Positions 1-6,887 of a stretch of 21,560 nucleotides of DNA are shown here, piece after piece. Under the pieces are notes generated by a model. The model had not been told where the DNA came from and did no database searches. It worked only from the letters and a program-made list of their open reading frames with translations. Positions within the stretch are counted from its first letter, which is position 1, and every line of letters begins with the position of its first letter. The stretch comes from an uncultured Planctomycetia bacterium (GTDB taxonomy: Bacteria; Planctomycetota; UBA1135; GCA-002686595). Location: NCBI GenBank assembly GCA_937952135.1, contig CALFYL010000319.1:1-21560 (forward strand), written 5' to 3'. The position numbers and the translations under genes are program-made.

Positions 1-754
1 CGAGCGCGAAGCCTGTGAACTTGCCCTCGGCGCCGAGCTCGACGCGCCGATAGAACATCCGTTGCGCGAGGAGCTCATCGGGACTCGTCGCCGGACTTTC
101 GAAACCGAACGTGCCGCGGAACTCGAGCGTCGCGCCAGGGGCAGGCGAACCATCGAACTCGACCACCTCGAAGCGCGGACTGCGCGCGAGTACGAGCGCG
201 AGCTCACCGACATCGCGCGCGCCTTCGGCCGCATTCACGGCTGCGAGCACGCGCAACACGGACTTGCGACCCGGCTGCGTCACCCATAGTGCGCTGCTGC
301 GCTCGCTCGCGCGCGGCGCAAGCGCTTCGAAGCGAAAGTTGCCGCTCGCGTCGCTTCGCGTCGTCAGGGTCTGCGCTTGAACCGCACTCCAGTCGACGGC
401 CTGCCAGTTGCGCGGATGGCCGAGTTCGCCCTCGCTCCACAGCGACGTCCAACTCACCTCGGCGTTCGCAACCGGAGCGCCGTCTTCGTCGACACAGCGG
501 CCGAGCAACACCGCGCTGCCGTCCGTGAGCGAGCGCTGAGTTTCGAGCACCGACGCGGGCGGTACGGCCGCAGCACTCGACTGCGCGCTCGCTTTGGCGT
601 CGTCCGACGGCTCGACCGCCGCGCGCTCGCGCTCGACATCCGACGCAGCGACCTGCGTCGCGGCGTTGCGCTCCTCCAGACCGCGCAAGACGATCCAGGC
701 TGCCAGCGCGAGCACGATCGCCGTCGCCGCGGTCCACGCACCGGCGCGGTTCAC
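1..754 (-). CDS. Carboxypeptidase-regulatory-like domain protein (3' end outside window)
   Basis: Partial gene running off the left edge. The minus-strand frame from GTG at 754 is open to base 1 (about 251 codons). The N-terminus has one hydrophobic segment at about residues 6-23 (AATAIVLALAAWIVL), then an Ala/Ser/Glu-rich spacer. After that comes a segment with the pattern LLGRCVDEDGAPVANAEV, followed by an NFRFEAL strand. This is the usual opening of a carboxypeptidase-regulatory-like (transthyretin-fold) domain: G-x-V-x-D-x-x-G-x-P-x-x-x-A-x-V. Such proteins are membrane-anchored or exported and common in planctomycetes. The GTG overlaps the TGA of the preceding gene (CCGTGA), which suggests translational coupling in the four-gene operon. 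The specific role is unknown, and the missing C-terminus prevents a family assignment. Confidence 0.7.
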   Translation of the reverse strand, partial: MNRAGAWTAATAIVLALAAWIVLRGLEERNAATQVAASDVERERAAVEPSDDAKASAQSSAAAVPPASVLETQRSLTDGSAVLLGRCVDEDGAPVANAEVSWTSLWSEGELGHPRNWQAVDWSAVQAQTLTTRSDASGNFRFEALAPRASERSSALWVTQPGRKSVLRVLAAVNAAEGARDVGELALVLARSPRFEVVEFDGSPAPGATLEFRGTFGFESPATSPDELLAQRMFYRRVELGAEGKFTGFAL

Positions 755-957
755 GGCTGCAGGACGGCGTGGGGCACGGGAACGCCGCTGCCGCCCGGTC
801 CGACGCTGCGCGCCGTCAGGCGAACGTTGCCCATGTTTGGCTGTGAGCCCGCAGGGCAAGACACCGTCCGCGCGATCGCAACGACCGAAAGAAGCGCGAG
901 GGCTATCCACGCGAAGTAGCCGCGGAGCAGCCCGGATCTACGAGTTGAGGTACGCAT
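751..957 (-). CDS. Small single-pass membrane protein, hypothetical
   Basis: 68 residues with an ATG start. A basic N-terminus (MRTSTRRSGLLR) is followed by one transmembrane helix at about residues 13-30 (GYFAWIALALLSVVAIAR). A short exported-looking tail with one Cys and Gly/Pro-rich sequence follows. The positive-inside rule predicts the N-terminus in the cytoplasm. Its start lies 20 nt inside the end of the upstream gene, and its TGA overlaps the GTG of the downstream carboxypeptidase-regulatory-like gene by 4 nt. That tight packing is the main reason to accept so short a gene. I do not recognise the family. It could be a pseudopilin-like or anti-sigma-like anchor, but nothing in the sequence proves either. 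Confidence 0.55.
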   Translation of the reverse strand: MRTSTRRSGLLRGYFAWIALALLSVVAIARTVSCPAGSQPNMGNVRLTARSVGPGGSGVPVPHAVLQP

Positions 958-1903
958 CGAGGAGCAACCGGCAAGTTCCTGTGGATGTCTCCGTCAACCG
1001 TCGCGCAAGCGAAACCGCCTTGGAACTCGGGCGGAACGTCTCTGCGCGACGCTGCCGTCGAACCAGCTCGACAGCAACCTGGACTCCCATTCCCTCAACA
1101 GGAAGTCTCGCGTCGATGAAGAGTCTCGCGAGCTCGACTTCGGATTCGTCACAAGCGTGAACAGCGTTCAGAAGCCAACTACACGCCGCGATCGAGTTCT
1201 GAGGAAGCAGCTCGACGGCCCGCCGATACCAATCGCACGCCGCGCGACTGTTGCCGCATTGCGACTCGAGCCATCCGATGTCCGCAGCCGCCAGCGAAGC
1301 GTTGGTGGGAGACGCTTGGCCCGCCAATACGTCCAAGAGAACGCTTCGAGCCTCGTCGATCCGAGCCGGTTCGTGGGCAAGCGAGAGCGCTGTGTAGATG
1401 CGCGCCTGGTCCGTCGGCTCGAGCCCATTGGCCGCCGCAGCGACGTCCGTCACCGCCACCGATCCGATCTCGTCGGGGTTGCGGACGCAGCGCTCGAGCA
1501 ACTCGCGGCCCGGATCCGGCGAGGCGTCCACGCTCATCTCCCTGAGCGATCCGCGCGCCGACTCCACCCAACCGCCGCGATCCACAGCCAACGGCGACTG
1601 GCCCGAAAGGCTCACGCGCGCATGGTTCGTCGCCGCCGCGGGCGACTCGAACAAGCGCACCACAGCCAGCTTCCGCAATAGGTACGCGAGCTCGCCGCGG
1701 TGCAGCGCCACGAGCTCGCGCTCGGCCGCGCCGAGCCCCGCGGTGGCGACACCGACGGATGGCCGGCGCCCGAGCACGACGCCCAATCGAGCGGGGCGCG
1801 GAATGCGCAGGAGGCACGACTTGGGATTGGCGGCCACTTCGCGCAGCAGCTCTTCGATGCGCGGGTCGAACAGGATCGGCTCAGCCACGGCTCGCCCCCC
1901 CAT
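938..1903 (-). CDS. Helical (TPR-like) cytoplasmic protein, hypothetical
   Basis: 321 residues from ATG at 1903; a GTG at 1888 (VAEPILFDPRIEELL) is a possible alternative start. The middle and C-terminal parts are rich in Ala/Leu/Glu helices. The pairs at about residues 190-260, for example ASLAAADIGWLESQCG followed by AACDWYRRAVELLPQN, have the size and A/L/Y spacing of tetratricopeptide repeats. No signal peptide or membrane helix is seen. It overlaps the upstream sigma-like gene by 23 nt and the downstream small membrane gene by 20 nt, so all are probably one transcript. By position it could regulate or scaffold the sigma-like protein, but that is inference from gene order only. Confidence 0.7.
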   Translation of the reverse strand: MGGRAVAEPILFDPRIEELLREVAANPKSCLLRIPRPARLGVVLGRRPSVGVATAGLGAAERELVALHRGELAYLLRKLAVVRLFESPAAATNHARVSLSGQSPLAVDRGGWVESARGSLREMSVDASPDPGRELLERCVRNPDEIGSVAVTDVAAAANGLEPTDQARIYTALSLAHEPARIDEARSVLLDVLAGQASPTNASLAAADIGWLESQCGNSRAACDWYRRAVELLPQNSIAACSWLLNAVHACDESEVELARLFIDARLPVEGMGVQVAVELVRRQRRAETFRPSSKAVSLARRLTETSTGTCRLLLDAYLNS

Positions 1904-2525
1904 CGTGCAGGTCGTGCGGATCGTCCCCACCGGGATCGCGGCCGAAGGAGAGCGTTTGCACCGCACGCGTCACGCGCTTGTGGATCTGCGTGACCGTGCC
2001 CAGCCCCTCGGCGGCACAACGCGCTTCCGACGCGCCCTCGACCACCGTGCGCCAGAACGCGCGCCGCACGACCGGCGGCAGATCGTTGAAGGCCACCGCG
2101 GCGCGTCGCGCTTGGTCCGCACCGACGCCGAGCGCGCGCGTGAGAAACCCCCAGGCCTCGTCGTCCTCATGCGGCAGCCTCGCGCGCTCGTCCTCGCGAT
2201 CGCGCTCGATCAGCCCATCGATCGCGCGGTCGATGTTCACGCGCACGAACGCGTCCAGCGGCTGCCAGGCGCGGTAGTCCTTGGCGCGGTATGCCACTTG
2301 AGCCATCGCACGCATCACCACACGCTCGCGGCCGATGAGGATAGCGCGCTCGTGCAGACGCAGCGCGCAGCGCGGCTCGATCCCGAGGGGATCGTCGCGG
2401 ATCAACTTGTCCAGGATGTCGCGCGCGCTCGCGCCGTTCAGCCATTTGGCCGCATCGGACGCGACCGCGGGCGGACCGTCGCGCAGACTCCGAGGCAAGA
2501 GGAGTTCGTCGAACGGACTGGACAT
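1881..2525 (-). CDS. Divergent sigma-70-like (ECF-like) regulatory protein
   Basis: 214 residues from ATG at 2525; no clear Shine-Dalgarno precedes it. An N-terminal helical part contains WQPLDAFVRVNIDRAIDGLI (about residues 88-107), which resembles the region 2 core of ECF sigma factors. The C-terminal part has LPPVVRRAFWRTVVEG followed by CAAEGLGTVTQIHKRVTRAV. That matches the layout of sigma region 4, with the helix-turn-helix patterned as A-x-x-L-G-T-x-x-x-x-x-x-V-x-R-A. A sigma-like protein heading an overlapping operon is common in planctomycetes. The similarity is a motif reading, not an alignment, so another HTH protein remains possible. It is the first of four overlapping minus-strand genes. 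Confidence 0.6.
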   Translation of the reverse strand: MSSPFDELLLPRSLRDGPPAVASDAAKWLNGASARDILDKLIRDDPLGIEPRCALRLHERAILIGRERVVMRAMAQVAYRAKDYRAWQPLDAFVRVNIDRAIDGLIERDREDERARLPHEDDEAWGFLTRALGVGADQARRAAVAFNDLPPVVRRAFWRTVVEGASEARCAAEGLGTVTQIHKRVTRAVQTLSFGRDPGGDDPHDLHDGGASRG

Positions 2526-3028
2526 CGGGGGAATGCCGCACGGAGCCGTGGCCCGGCACTGGGCTGAGCTTACGCGCCGCTTGCGAGCCAACAAGACGGC
2601 TCCGCTACGAATCAACGTCCCAACTTCGAGACCGAAGCGCGTCTCGACGAACGAGCTGACGACGAGCGATGACGCGCCGAGAGACACATTGAAGTCCCAT
2701 CTAGGGTGCGCTGCGCCCGAGCCGACAGCGCGTGAGTTGAGCGGCGCCGACGAGGCGTGGCAGCAGATTCGGCCGCCGATTCGCCACAGCGCGGATTGCG
2801 CGCGGCAGTCCGAACGCGCGAGTCGTTGAGGGGCCAGTCCGACTCGACGCCAAGTCGCCGCCGGACGTTCGCGGCGCGCGCGACGACGCGATGCGTGCGA
2901 GCAAACGGTCGCGAGCGCGCGCGCCGCGAGAGGAGCGGGTCTCGATCACGGAGTCGTTCCCGCGTCGAGCCGTGGTTTCTGCTCCGCTGCGTGCGCGTCG
3001 CGCAGAGCGTCTTCCCGGGCTCTGCTCG
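2526..3028. other. Intergenic stretch without a recognisable gene
   Basis: About 500 bases between the sigma-like gene and the IS3 OrfA remnant. The OrfA frame stays open on the minus strand down to 2612, but the translation becomes Arg/Ser-rich and stops resembling a transposase. I could not recognise any OrfB (DDE integrase) motif in the three minus frames. It may be eroded insertion-sequence DNA plus the promoter region of the operon that starts at 2525. Confidence 0.4.
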
Positions 3029-3295
3029 GAGCTCGTGCCGTAGTCCCCCCTTCAGCGCCCGGTTCCCCAAGCGGATGTCCGCCTCCATCTGCTTCCACTC
3101 GCGGTCCTCATCCTCGAGTTGCTCGAGGCGGCGAGCTTCGTCCACCTCCAGGCCGCCGAACTTCGAACGCCGCCGGTAGATGGTGAAGCTGCTGATGTCG
3201 TGACGGCGGCAAAGGTCGGCGAGCGCTCCGCCGACCTCCGACTCCTCGAGGACTCCGATACTCTGTTCGTCGCGGTACGTGCTCCTGAACGTGAC
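3029..3295 (-). pseudogene. IS3-family transposase OrfA remnant (start codon lost)
   Basis: The minus frame reads RSTYRDEQSIGVLEESE, then ALADLCRRHDISSFTIYRRR, then KFGGLEVDEARRLEQLEDED and IRLGNRALKGGL. This follows the IS3/IS407-type OrfA layout in order. It has the F-x-x-E-Q-I-I-x-x-L opening helix, the CR-x-H-GIS helix-turn-helix, the YGGL-x-V-x-EARRL hinge, and the leucine-zipper-like coiled coil ending NxALK. Several consensus positions are eroded (for example REWKQM where RRLKRL is usual). The expected start is GTC (3293-3295) rather than ATG or GTG, and no OrfB follows. OrfA normally binds the IS ends; this copy is a relic. No terminal inverted repeats were identified. Confidence 0.65.
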
Positions 3296-3506
3296 TGGCT
3301 CCGGGGGTGCTCTACCCGCCGCGCGAGACTCCCGCTGGCCCGCTTTCCGGGAGCTGGGTCAGCAGCTGCTGCCGTCCGACGCGACGGCCTCGCGACCAAC
3401 AGGCCTCATCGCACCGAGAGTCACGCACCCTTCTCCGTCGAGGAGTGCAACGGCTTGCTCCAACTTCGTGCAATGCGCTCCGTCGTCGGCACGACGGTGT
3501 CGCCAC

Positions 3507-3785
3507 TCAGCTTCGCGGCGCCGTCGTGTCCGCCGCCGCAGCGGGTGGACGCCCACCGCCGAACAGTCGCTCCGCGCACGCGAGAGCCGTCGCGCGCCCT
3601 TGCTCGGTGAACACGATGGACTTCGCCTTGCCCTTCGGGTCGTGAATCCACCCACGCTCGAACAAGTCGTTCAGGACATCCCAGTCGATCCCCTTCCACG
3701 CCCGGTGGATCTCGCCGTCCTTGAACATGGTCAACGCCAAAACGGCCATCGCCGCGTCCGCAATCTTGTTCCTGTCGAGGTTCAT
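3507..3785 (-). CDS. DUF6429 family protein
   Basis: 92 residues from ATG at 3785; upstream in-frame codons lack family-like sequence, so this start is preferred. The body reads DRNKIADAAMAVLALTMF, then HRAWKGIDWDVLNDLFERG, then IHDPKGKAKSIVFTEQG. This matches the DUF6429 pattern of a short helical domain with an invariant AWKG-x-DW-D motif and a GKAKSV-x-x-T-E-x-G beta/helix element. The C-terminal tail (GGGRPPAAAADTTAPRS) is low-complexity. Function is unknown for the family. It is divergent from the hipB-like gene, with about 240 bp between the starts, and lies beside an IS3 relic. The 210 bp downstream of its stop (3296-3506) hold nothing I recognise. Confidence 0.7.
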   Translation of the reverse strand: MNLDRNKIADAAMAVLALTMFKDGEIHRAWKGIDWDVLNDLFERGWIHDPKGKAKSIVFTEQGRATALACAERLFGGGRPPAAAADTTAPRS

Positions 3786-3955
3786 GGTCGTCACTCGATT
3801 CTGCTCGCTCTCCGCGGCCGAGTGTCGGACGCCGGGACGTGCGGGCCAAGGGCGTGGGGGCTTCCGGCGCGCCTGATCGCGGTGCTCCCGATCGGGTACA
3901 TTCGGTACGCCGACACCGACTGTGCGCGGGGCCACAGCTCCGTCTACATCCAAAG

Positions 3956-3971
3956 GTTCCCGTTCGGGAAC
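3956..3971. promoter_or_regulatory. Inverted repeat, candidate HipB-like operator
   Basis: GTTCCCGTTCGGGAAC is a 16-bp inverted repeat with perfect 6-bp arms (GTTCCC/GGGAAC) around 4 bp. A related half, GAACGGGAAC, recurs at 4034-4043 just inside the hipB-like gene. XRE antitoxins of Hip operons usually autoregulate by binding palindromes upstream of their own gene, so this is a good operator candidate. The binding role is inferred. Confidence 0.45.
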
Positions 3972-3989
3972 ATTCCTGGCAGATTAGGG

Positions 3990-4018
3990 TTGACGGCGGC
4001 CGGTCTTCGGACGATCCT
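3990..4018 (+). promoter_or_regulatory. Weak candidate promoter for hipBST-like operon
   Basis: TTGACG (3990-3995) is a good -35 match. It lies 17 bp before GATCCT (4013-4018), a poor -10. The start codon at 4026 follows almost at once, so a transcript from here would have little or no leader. The operator candidate lies just upstream. Confidence 0.25.
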
Positions 4019-4025
4019 AGCTTCT

Positions 4026-4310
4026 GTGACACCGAACGGGAACAGAACGGGTGCGAGCCCGCCGGCCGGAGCGCGGCTCGATCTCGGCCAGTGGGTCCGC
4101 GAGCGACGCACGGCGAATCGCATGACCCAGTCGGAGCTGGCGCTCCTCGCGGGCGTCGGTCGGCGCCTCGTCTCGGAGCTCGAGCGCGGCAAGTCCAGCC
4201 TGCAGTTGGCGGGCGTCGACGCAGTGCTCGCCGTGTTCGGCAAGCGATTGGGAATCGAGGACCTGCCGCGCGAACCGATCGACGGCGAACCGACGGAGCG
4301 CACACCGTGA
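4026..4310 (+). CDS. hipB: XRE-family HTH antitoxin/regulator, HipB-like
   Basis: 94 residues from GTG at 4026. A helix-turn-helix of the XRE/Cro-C1 type spans about residues 20-80. The first helix is LGQWVRERRTANRM, then TQSELALLAGVGRRLVSELE is the core HTH. ERGKSSLQLAGVDAVLAVFG is the usual HipB-type ending with a G-x-S-x-L-x-x-x-x-x-x-L-x-x-x-G pattern. In Hip systems this protein represses its operon and contributes to toxin control. Its TGA overlaps the GTG of the next gene (CCGTGA), so expression is probably coupled. The extra Pro/Gly-rich N-terminus (residues 1-17) may be partly untranslated if a downstream start is used. The symbol reflects order and family, not tested function. Confidence 0.8.
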   Translation: MTPNGNRTGASPPAGARLDLGQWVRERRTANRMTQSELALLAGVGRRLVSELERGKSSLQLAGVDAVLAVFGKRLGIEDLPREPIDGEPTERTP

Positions 4311-4636
4311 CGCGCCGAGGCGTTGTGTTCCTGGACCAGGAAGCCGTGGGCGCGATCGAGGAGACCCCGGGCGGCATGACGTTCCGCTACGACGCGGGTT
4401 GGCTCGCGCGCCCCGAGCCCCGAGCGGTCAGCCTCACGCTGCCGCTGCGCAGCGAGCCCTATGTGTCGAACGGGCTGCATCCGTTCTTCGCAGGATTGCT
4501 ACCCGAAGGTTGGCTGTTCGACATCTCGATCTCGACGCTCAAGCTCGCCCCCGACGACGGATTCGGTCTGCTCCTGGCGCTGTGCCGCGACTGCGTCGGC
4601 GCCATTCGCATCGAGCCGGAGCCGAGCGGTGGTTGA
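4307..4636 (+). CDS. hipS: HipA N-terminal subdomain 1 protein, HipS-like
   Basis: 109 residues from GTG at 4307, overlapping hipB by 4 nt. The whole protein is the HipA N-terminal (couple_hipA) domain. It runs from VVFLDQEAVGAIEE through FRYDAGWLARPEPRAVSLTL, LPLRSEPY and FFAGLLPEGWL to a closing DDGFGLLLALCRDCVGAIRI. In classical HipA this piece is fused to the kinase. Here it ends in TGA and the kinase is a separate gene, as in HipBST systems, where HipS serves as the antitoxin of the HipT kinase. The stop is genuine rather than a simple frameshift, because the next gene opens with its own metal-binding-like Cys motif. Confidence 0.8.
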   Translation: MTRRGVVFLDQEAVGAIEETPGGMTFRYDAGWLARPEPRAVSLTLPLRSEPYVSNGLHPFFAGLLPEGWLFDISISTLKLAPDDGFGLLLALCRDCVGAIRIEPEPSGG

Positions 4637-5552
4637 GCGCTGCACGATCTGCTTGTCGACGCTCGACGGCCAGAGCGCAGCGCGCGGCGTCCACACCAAG
4701 TGCGCCCGCTCCCTATTCGGCGTGAGCGCAGTTCCGCAAATCGAGCTCGACCCCGAGCAGCTCTACCTGTTCGGCCAGCAGATGGCGGGCCGCACGACGC
4801 TGTCGGGCGTACAGAGCAAGGTGTCGCTCGGCTGGCATCAGAAAACGCTGCGCGTTCGCGCTTCTATTGGCGCCTACATCCTCAAGCCGCAGAGCGGGAC
4901 GTACCCGGAGCTCCCGCAGAACGAACACGTCTGCATGCGGATCGCCGAGCTCGCGGGCATCGAGGTCGCCAAGTGCGGCTTGGTGCGGCTCTCCAACGAC
5001 TCGCTCGCGCTGATCGTCGCGCGCTTCGATCGCGAGCGCGAGCGGCGCATACCGATGGAGGATTTCTGCCAGCTCAGCCAGAAGCTCCCGCGCGACAAGT
5101 ACGACGGCTCCGCCGAACTGTGCGCTCGCATCGTGAGGCGCTACGCCGCCGAGCCGCGCATCGACGCCCAGCGCCTGTTCCGCCAGTTCCTGGTCTCGTG
5201 GTGGATCGGCAACGGCGACCTGCACCTCAAGAACCTCGCGTTGCTCTCGCGCGATCCCCTGCGTCCCAAGTTGTCGCCCGCCTACGACCTGCTGAGCACG
5301 CACCTCGTCATCGCCGACGACCCGCTCGCACTCCCGCTCCACGGCAAGCGCTCGAACCTCGATCGCAGCGACTGGCTGGCTTTCGCGGACTACTGCGAGC
5401 TGACGCCCAAACTCGCGAGCATCGAGCTGGAGCGAATCGCACGCGCACTGCCCCGCGCGCTCGAGCTCGTCGAAGCGAGCTATCTGCGGTCCGAGTTCCG
5501 CGCCGCGCTCGCGGACCTGCTCGAAACGCGCGCGCGCGTGATTGCGGCGTGA
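4629..5552 (+). CDS. hipT: HipA-like Ser/Thr kinase toxin, HipT-like
   Basis: 307 residues from GTG at 4629, overlapping hipS by 8 nt. A zinc-ribbon-like motif opens the protein (C5-x2-C8 with H22-x2-C25). The Gly-rich loop is TTLSGVQSK (residues 56-64). K86 in AYILKPQ is the ATP-binding lysine candidate, followed by the PELPQNEH segment. EDFCQLSQ lies at 144-151. The catalytic loop is IGNGDLHLKN (D197, N202), and the metal-binding element is SPAYDLLS (D220). All HipA-family kinase landmarks are present, so the enzyme looks active. E. coli O127 HipT phosphorylates tryptophanyl-tRNA synthetase; the target here is unknown. The absence of the N-terminal subdomain, encoded next door, and the length of about 310 residues favour HipT over HipA. 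Confidence 0.85.
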   Translation: MVERCTICLSTLDGQSAARGVHTKCARSLFGVSAVPQIELDPEQLYLFGQQMAGRTTLSGVQSKVSLGWHQKTLRVRASIGAYILKPQSGTYPELPQNEHVCMRIAELAGIEVAKCGLVRLSNDSLALIVARFDRERERRIPMEDFCQLSQKLPRDKYDGSAELCARIVRRYAAEPRIDAQRLFRQFLVSWWIGNGDLHLKNLALLSRDPLRPKLSPAYDLLSTHLVIADDPLALPLHGKRSNLDRSDWLAFADYCELTPKLASIELERIARALPRALELVEASYLRSEFRAALADLLETRARVIAA

Positions 5553-5674
5553 TCGGGAACGTGGCGGTTTGGCGCAGCTCCCAGTCCCGCGCCCCGAGAC
5601 ACGACAGCACGATGGATATGCCTACGGCACGCTTCAAGCTTTCGAACGGCCGGCCCCATGTGTCCCTCGGGGCG

Positions 5675-5733
5675 GCCCACGCTCGGCCGCTCTGCCACCG
5701 GCGGAGCCGTTCGGCTTTAGCGGCGGGTTGGAT
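5675..5733 (-). repeat. Degenerate attC candidate, distal end of array
   Basis: On the minus strand it opens with ATCCAAC (fits RYYYAAC) just 3' of the last cassette gene. It closes about 59 bp on with GTGGGC, one base short of GTTGGGC. It is the right size and in the right place, but the inner arms are poor. It would mark the end of the cassette array. Confidence 0.35.
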
Positions 5734-5746
5734 GGCACGGCTCTCC

Positions 5747-5980
5747 TCACCATGAGCCGCCCTGCTCCTCGACTCTGAGACGTGCAGCCACGAGCTGCTC
5801 CGAGTAGTCCTGTTGAAGCGGCGCCAAAAGGCACCTCTCGAGGGTTGCGTGCAGAGCCCACAGCGCGTTTCGCTCGGCCGCGTGTCGCACTAGCAACTGG
5901 CGACTGTCGTGACTCGCGCCGTAGTCAGCCAGGAGATCGAACAAGACGAGCGCCTCGTCCTCGGTTAATTCAACCTGCAT
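5747..5980 (-). CDS. Cassette 13: small helical hypothetical, paralogue of cassette 6
   Basis: 77 residues from ATG at 5980. A purine-rich GGAAAGGA lies 6 nt upstream, which favours this start over upstream in-frame codons inside the previous attC. The protein is acidic and helical: VELTEDEALVLFDLLADYG, then an Ala/Arg-rich helix ERNALWALHATLER, then LAPLQQDYSEQLVAARLRV. The second half matches the product of 9383-9613 (ALWALxATLER, then P-x-x-QDY and L-x-AA-x-x-R). The family is a small cytoplasmic protein with no known function. It is the last clear cassette before the hipBST-like genes, which lie on the other strand. Confidence 0.75.
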   Translation of the reverse strand: MQVELTEDEALVLFDLLADYGASHDSRQLLVRHAAERNALWALHATLERCLLAPLQQDYSEQLVAARLRVEEQGGSW

Positions 5981-5994
5981 GCGGCATCCTTTCC

Positions 5995-6056
5995 GTCCAA
6001 GATCTTGCCGATCGGCAGCGGCGCGCGGAGCGTCCACTTCCATCGGCTCGTTAGTC
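5995..6056 (-). repeat. attC site, degenerate ends
   Basis: Minus strand: GACTAAC at one end (one mismatch to RYYYAAC), arms CGATGGAAGTGGAC and CGCCGCTGCCGATCGGC, and a closing CTTGGAC where GTTGGAC is expected. The length is 62 bp. The TAA stop of the cassette 12 gene lies inside the first box, as in four other cassettes here. Confidence 0.6.
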
Positions 6057-6443
6057 GTCGCGCTCCAAGTATGTAATGGCGAAGCCACCTTCGATCGGAC
6101 GAACCTCCCCGAAGTCGCCAGCGACGGCCTGGAGTTCTGGGACATAGCCGAGCCCCCTCACGTCGATTCTTCTCCACTGGGTCCAGAGGCTTCCGTCGTG
6201 GTGACGGTCAACTTCGTCAAGAGTCTTGCGCAGCCAATCGGCGATATCTTGGCTTGGACTACGAGGCGCCAAGCTGATCTGTCCGGGAAGGGACCTCAGA
6301 TCCATGGACTTCTCCGCGGCATCGATCTCTCTGCTGTTCTGATCCGACGCTAGCATCCAGACACTCGAAGCACTCAATAACGCGCAGATCTGCGCCGCCG
6401 GTAGATGCCCGAAAACGATTGTGACCAGCTCAGGTTCCTTCAT
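6051..6443 (-). CDS. Cassette 12: hypothetical protein
   Basis: 130 residues from ATG at 6443. An upstream TTG at 6461 lies within the attC R' box and is rejected as a start. No strong Shine-Dalgarno is seen. The protein begins MKEPELVTIVFGHLPAAQIC with a predicted strand-helix, and has a helix SQDIADWLRKTLDEVD in the middle. It ends in beta-type sequence (GFAITYLERDD). No signal peptide or membrane segment is convincing. Its TAA lies in the attC that follows. I do not recognise the family. The clean placement between two attC sites is the main support that it is a real cassette gene. Confidence 0.7.
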   Translation of the reverse strand: MKEPELVTIVFGHLPAAQICALLSASSVWMLASDQNSREIDAAEKSMDLRSLPGQISLAPRSPSQDIADWLRKTLDEVDRHHDGSLWTQWRRIDVRGLGYVPELQAVAGDFGEVRPIEGGFAITYLERDD

Positions 6444-6455
6444 CGTAGATTGCAC

Positions 6456-6533
6456 GTCCAACGGCGGTGTTCAGCGGCCGGACGAGCCGAGCGAAGGGAG
6501 GCAAGGATGGTCCGCTGGAACACCTTGTTGGGC
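6456..6533 (-). repeat. attC site
   Basis: Minus strand: GCCCAAC at 6533-6527, inner arms AAGGTGTTCCAGCGGAC and GGCCGCTGAACACCGC, and GTTGGAC at the far end (6462-6456). The arms GGTGTTCCAGCGG and CCGCTGAACACC pair with one extrahelical base, the attC hallmark. The length is 78 bp. Confidence 0.85.
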
Positions 6534-6537
6534 TTCA

Positions 6538-6881
6538 CTACTGTAACTCCTCCAGCGCCACCTTGGCTGCCGCGCTCACTTTTAACCAGCCTGCATCCTG
6601 CGTGAAGGTCACCGGGTCCTCACTGATGTTCTCCACGACGCTATCGAAGACGTCATGAAACCGAGCGAGAACCCCTAGTACTTTTCAGTGAAGCATTCGC
6701 GCCATTCCTTTTGGCATCGTTCCCAGACCCCTGGGTTAAACAGGTGAGCATCGTTGTAGCAGGGAAAATAAAGATCGTCGTACCACATGCTCACAAGCTC
6801 CGTTGGGCCGAGCATGGGATCCAGCTTCGCCAAAGAACCGAGAAGGCTGATGACGGACTCGTGGAAAGACAGTTTCGTCAT
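6538..6881 (-). pseudogene. Cassette 11: hypothetical gene broken by one-base frameshift
   Basis: From ATG at 6881 the frame reads MTKLSFHESVISLLG, then GPTELVSMWYDDLYFPCYN, then WERCQKEWRECFTEKY, and hits TAG at 6675. In the next frame the protein resumes at once as LGVLARFHDVFDSVVENI, then DAGWLKVSAAAKVALEELQ. It then stops at TAG 6540-6538, four bases before attC. The total of 344 nt is one short of a multiple of three, so one lost base joins both parts into a 114-residue protein. The joined form fits the cassette boundaries far better than the truncated 68-residue form. The product is a soluble helical protein of unknown function. The lesion may be real decay or an assembly error. Confidence 0.7.
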
Positions 6882-6887
6882 CGTGAG

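Noticed and set aside
4307..5552. Single HipA gene broken by a frameshift
   Set aside because: The two parts have separate GTG starts, an 8-nt overlap and a distinct Cys motif opening the kinase, matching the split HipS/HipT form.
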